From Glandiceps talaboti (taxonomy: Eukaryota > Hemichordata > Enteropneusta > Spengelidae), in the NCBI RefSeq assembly GCF_964340395.1, contig NC_135569.1:1945123-2009122 (forward strand): a stretch of DNA of 64,000 nt, in the 5' to 3' direction. The notes below the pieces were generated by a model. It was not told where the DNA came from, made no database searches, and was given only the letters and a program-made list of their open reading frames with translations. A program made the position numbers and the translations under genes. Of the stretch, positions 62,850 to 64,000 are shown in pieces (within the stretch, counting starts at the first letter, position 1; each line of letters begins with the position of its first letter).

Positions 62850-64000
62850 ATATACATTACTTTCAACACTTTATACAATCATTACCAATTAGTGAAAAAA
62901 AAATCTATCTTTAACAGGAATTTTTTGAGTAAAAAGTTGATAAACTCAGCATGTGCCACTTTAAAGTTGTACATACCCATTGATAGACAAACAGACCTAT
63001 AGTTCTAAAATTAAAATATTTATTCATTAAAAGAAAATCATCAAAAACATCCATCCATGTTGAGGCTAGAGTATAAATCTAGTAAACTTTGCAGCAAAAT
63101 CCTTCAATTACCTTCAAGTGCATTATAAATTAAAAAAGTTAATGTGAATAAATACATGACTCAAGTCCTTTTGCTTTACAAGGGGGAATTTTAAATGTTC
63201 TGTATTTAGTACAAGAGCAATTGCTTCATTTTTAGGTATGATCAAAACTACAATATACAAGGGTTAAAAAACCTGTCTGGTTATGAAAAAACAACAAAAG
63301 AATACATAGTTTGGACACTAGGGGTGCTATTCAAAACCAAAATATGCAAGGGTTAAAAAAAACGGTTATGAAAAAAAAACAAAAGAATATATAGTTTGGA
63401 CACTAGGAGTGCTATTTAAAACCAAAATATACAAGGGTTAAAATACTCCTAAACTTCTACATAATGCACATCAGTAATCTTATTAAACTGTTTTATGAGG
63501 CATACATTTGGGTTAAAATTATCACTGAAGACATGAAGTAGTTGCATAAATAATACACGATGGCCTCATTCCGGTTATGAAAAAAACGAAAGAATATATA
63601 GTTTAGACACTAGGAGTGCTATTCAGCTGCAAGGACTCCAGGACCACTATAGTTGAGTACTGTTGGCCTCCTTTGAAAATCACTATTTCTCAGTGTTTCA
63701 AGGCTAAGGTCAATGACATTCTCAACCAGTCTGAATAGTTCAGATTATTTGTTTAAAATATTGTAAATTTTAGGAACTCACGGTTATCTTTACACCTTTT
63801 ACTGACTGCTTCCTGGTGGGTGGATTTTCCTTGAACAAATCAACTGCAAAAGTTGAATAATTATCTTGTTTCATAAGTGTAGATTGTCTCTTAATAAGTG
63901 CTGTTATTTGACCAAATCTTCACGTTGAAGAACACATGCATGGCTGCAATTCTAATCAATCAATACAAATCCTTTGTAAATACCTCTGCCATTTTATATA
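62850..64000. other. Intergenic, short local repeats only
   Basis: No gene seen. A block with GAATATATAGTTTGGACACT and GGGTTAAAA occurs three or four times between 63240 and 63625. Confidence 0.55.

Overview
The window is animal nuclear DNA. It has split genes with GT-AG introns, AT-rich intergenic sequence, many microsatellites and minisatellites, short palindromic transposons and tRNA-derived SINEs. All three genes belong to metazoan families. The sequence alone does not settle the phylum. A bilaterian invertebrate (lophotrochozoan or invertebrate deuterostome) fits best, because the Dishevelled protein is close to the bilaterian consensus, there is apparently one compact copy, and the repeats are of invertebrate type.

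Layout. (1) 2001-28429, + strand: the 3' two thirds of a dishevelled gene (Wnt signalling hub). Thirteen exon positions cover the pre-PDZ serine/basic region, PDZ, DEP and the conserved C-terminus. The DIX-coding exons lie upstream of the window. A 3' UTR of up to about 3.9 kb may end at an AATAAA near 32328. (2) 38348 down to 33575, - strand: a five-exon gene for a basigin/neuroplastin-type membrane glycoprotein. It has a signal peptide, three Ig domains each on one phase-1 exon, and the characteristic transmembrane segment with an internal glutamate. (3) 39351-57050, + strand: a ten-exon gene for a POM121-type pore-membrane nucleoporin. It has an N-terminal membrane anchor, basic NLS-like regions, a large FG-repeat exon and the basic C-terminus. 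Genes 2 and 3 are divergent, about 1 kb apart, and may share a promoter region. (4) 57051-64000: no convincing gene, only transposon-derived palindromes, satellites and tRNA-like SINE heads, plus one weak first-exon candidate near 60933-61010.

The most interesting signal is a pair of tandemly duplicated 77-nt exons in the dishevelled PDZ domain (17752-17828 and 17895-17971). They have the same length and phase, are separated by a 66-nt intron, and differ at 13 of 25 codons, of which 9 are synonymous. Joining both would shift the frame, so they look like mutually exclusive exons giving two PDZ versions. Other notable items are a 2.4-kb intronic 48-bp minisatellite open on both strands with a hAT-like MITE nested in it, tandem hairpins with poly-G loops, a satellite carrying POU octamers and CRE-like motifs, and several TIR/TSD-defined MITE families.

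The three genes have no evident shared pathway. All exon calls are by reading splice sites, frame continuity and family resemblance by eye; no search was run.
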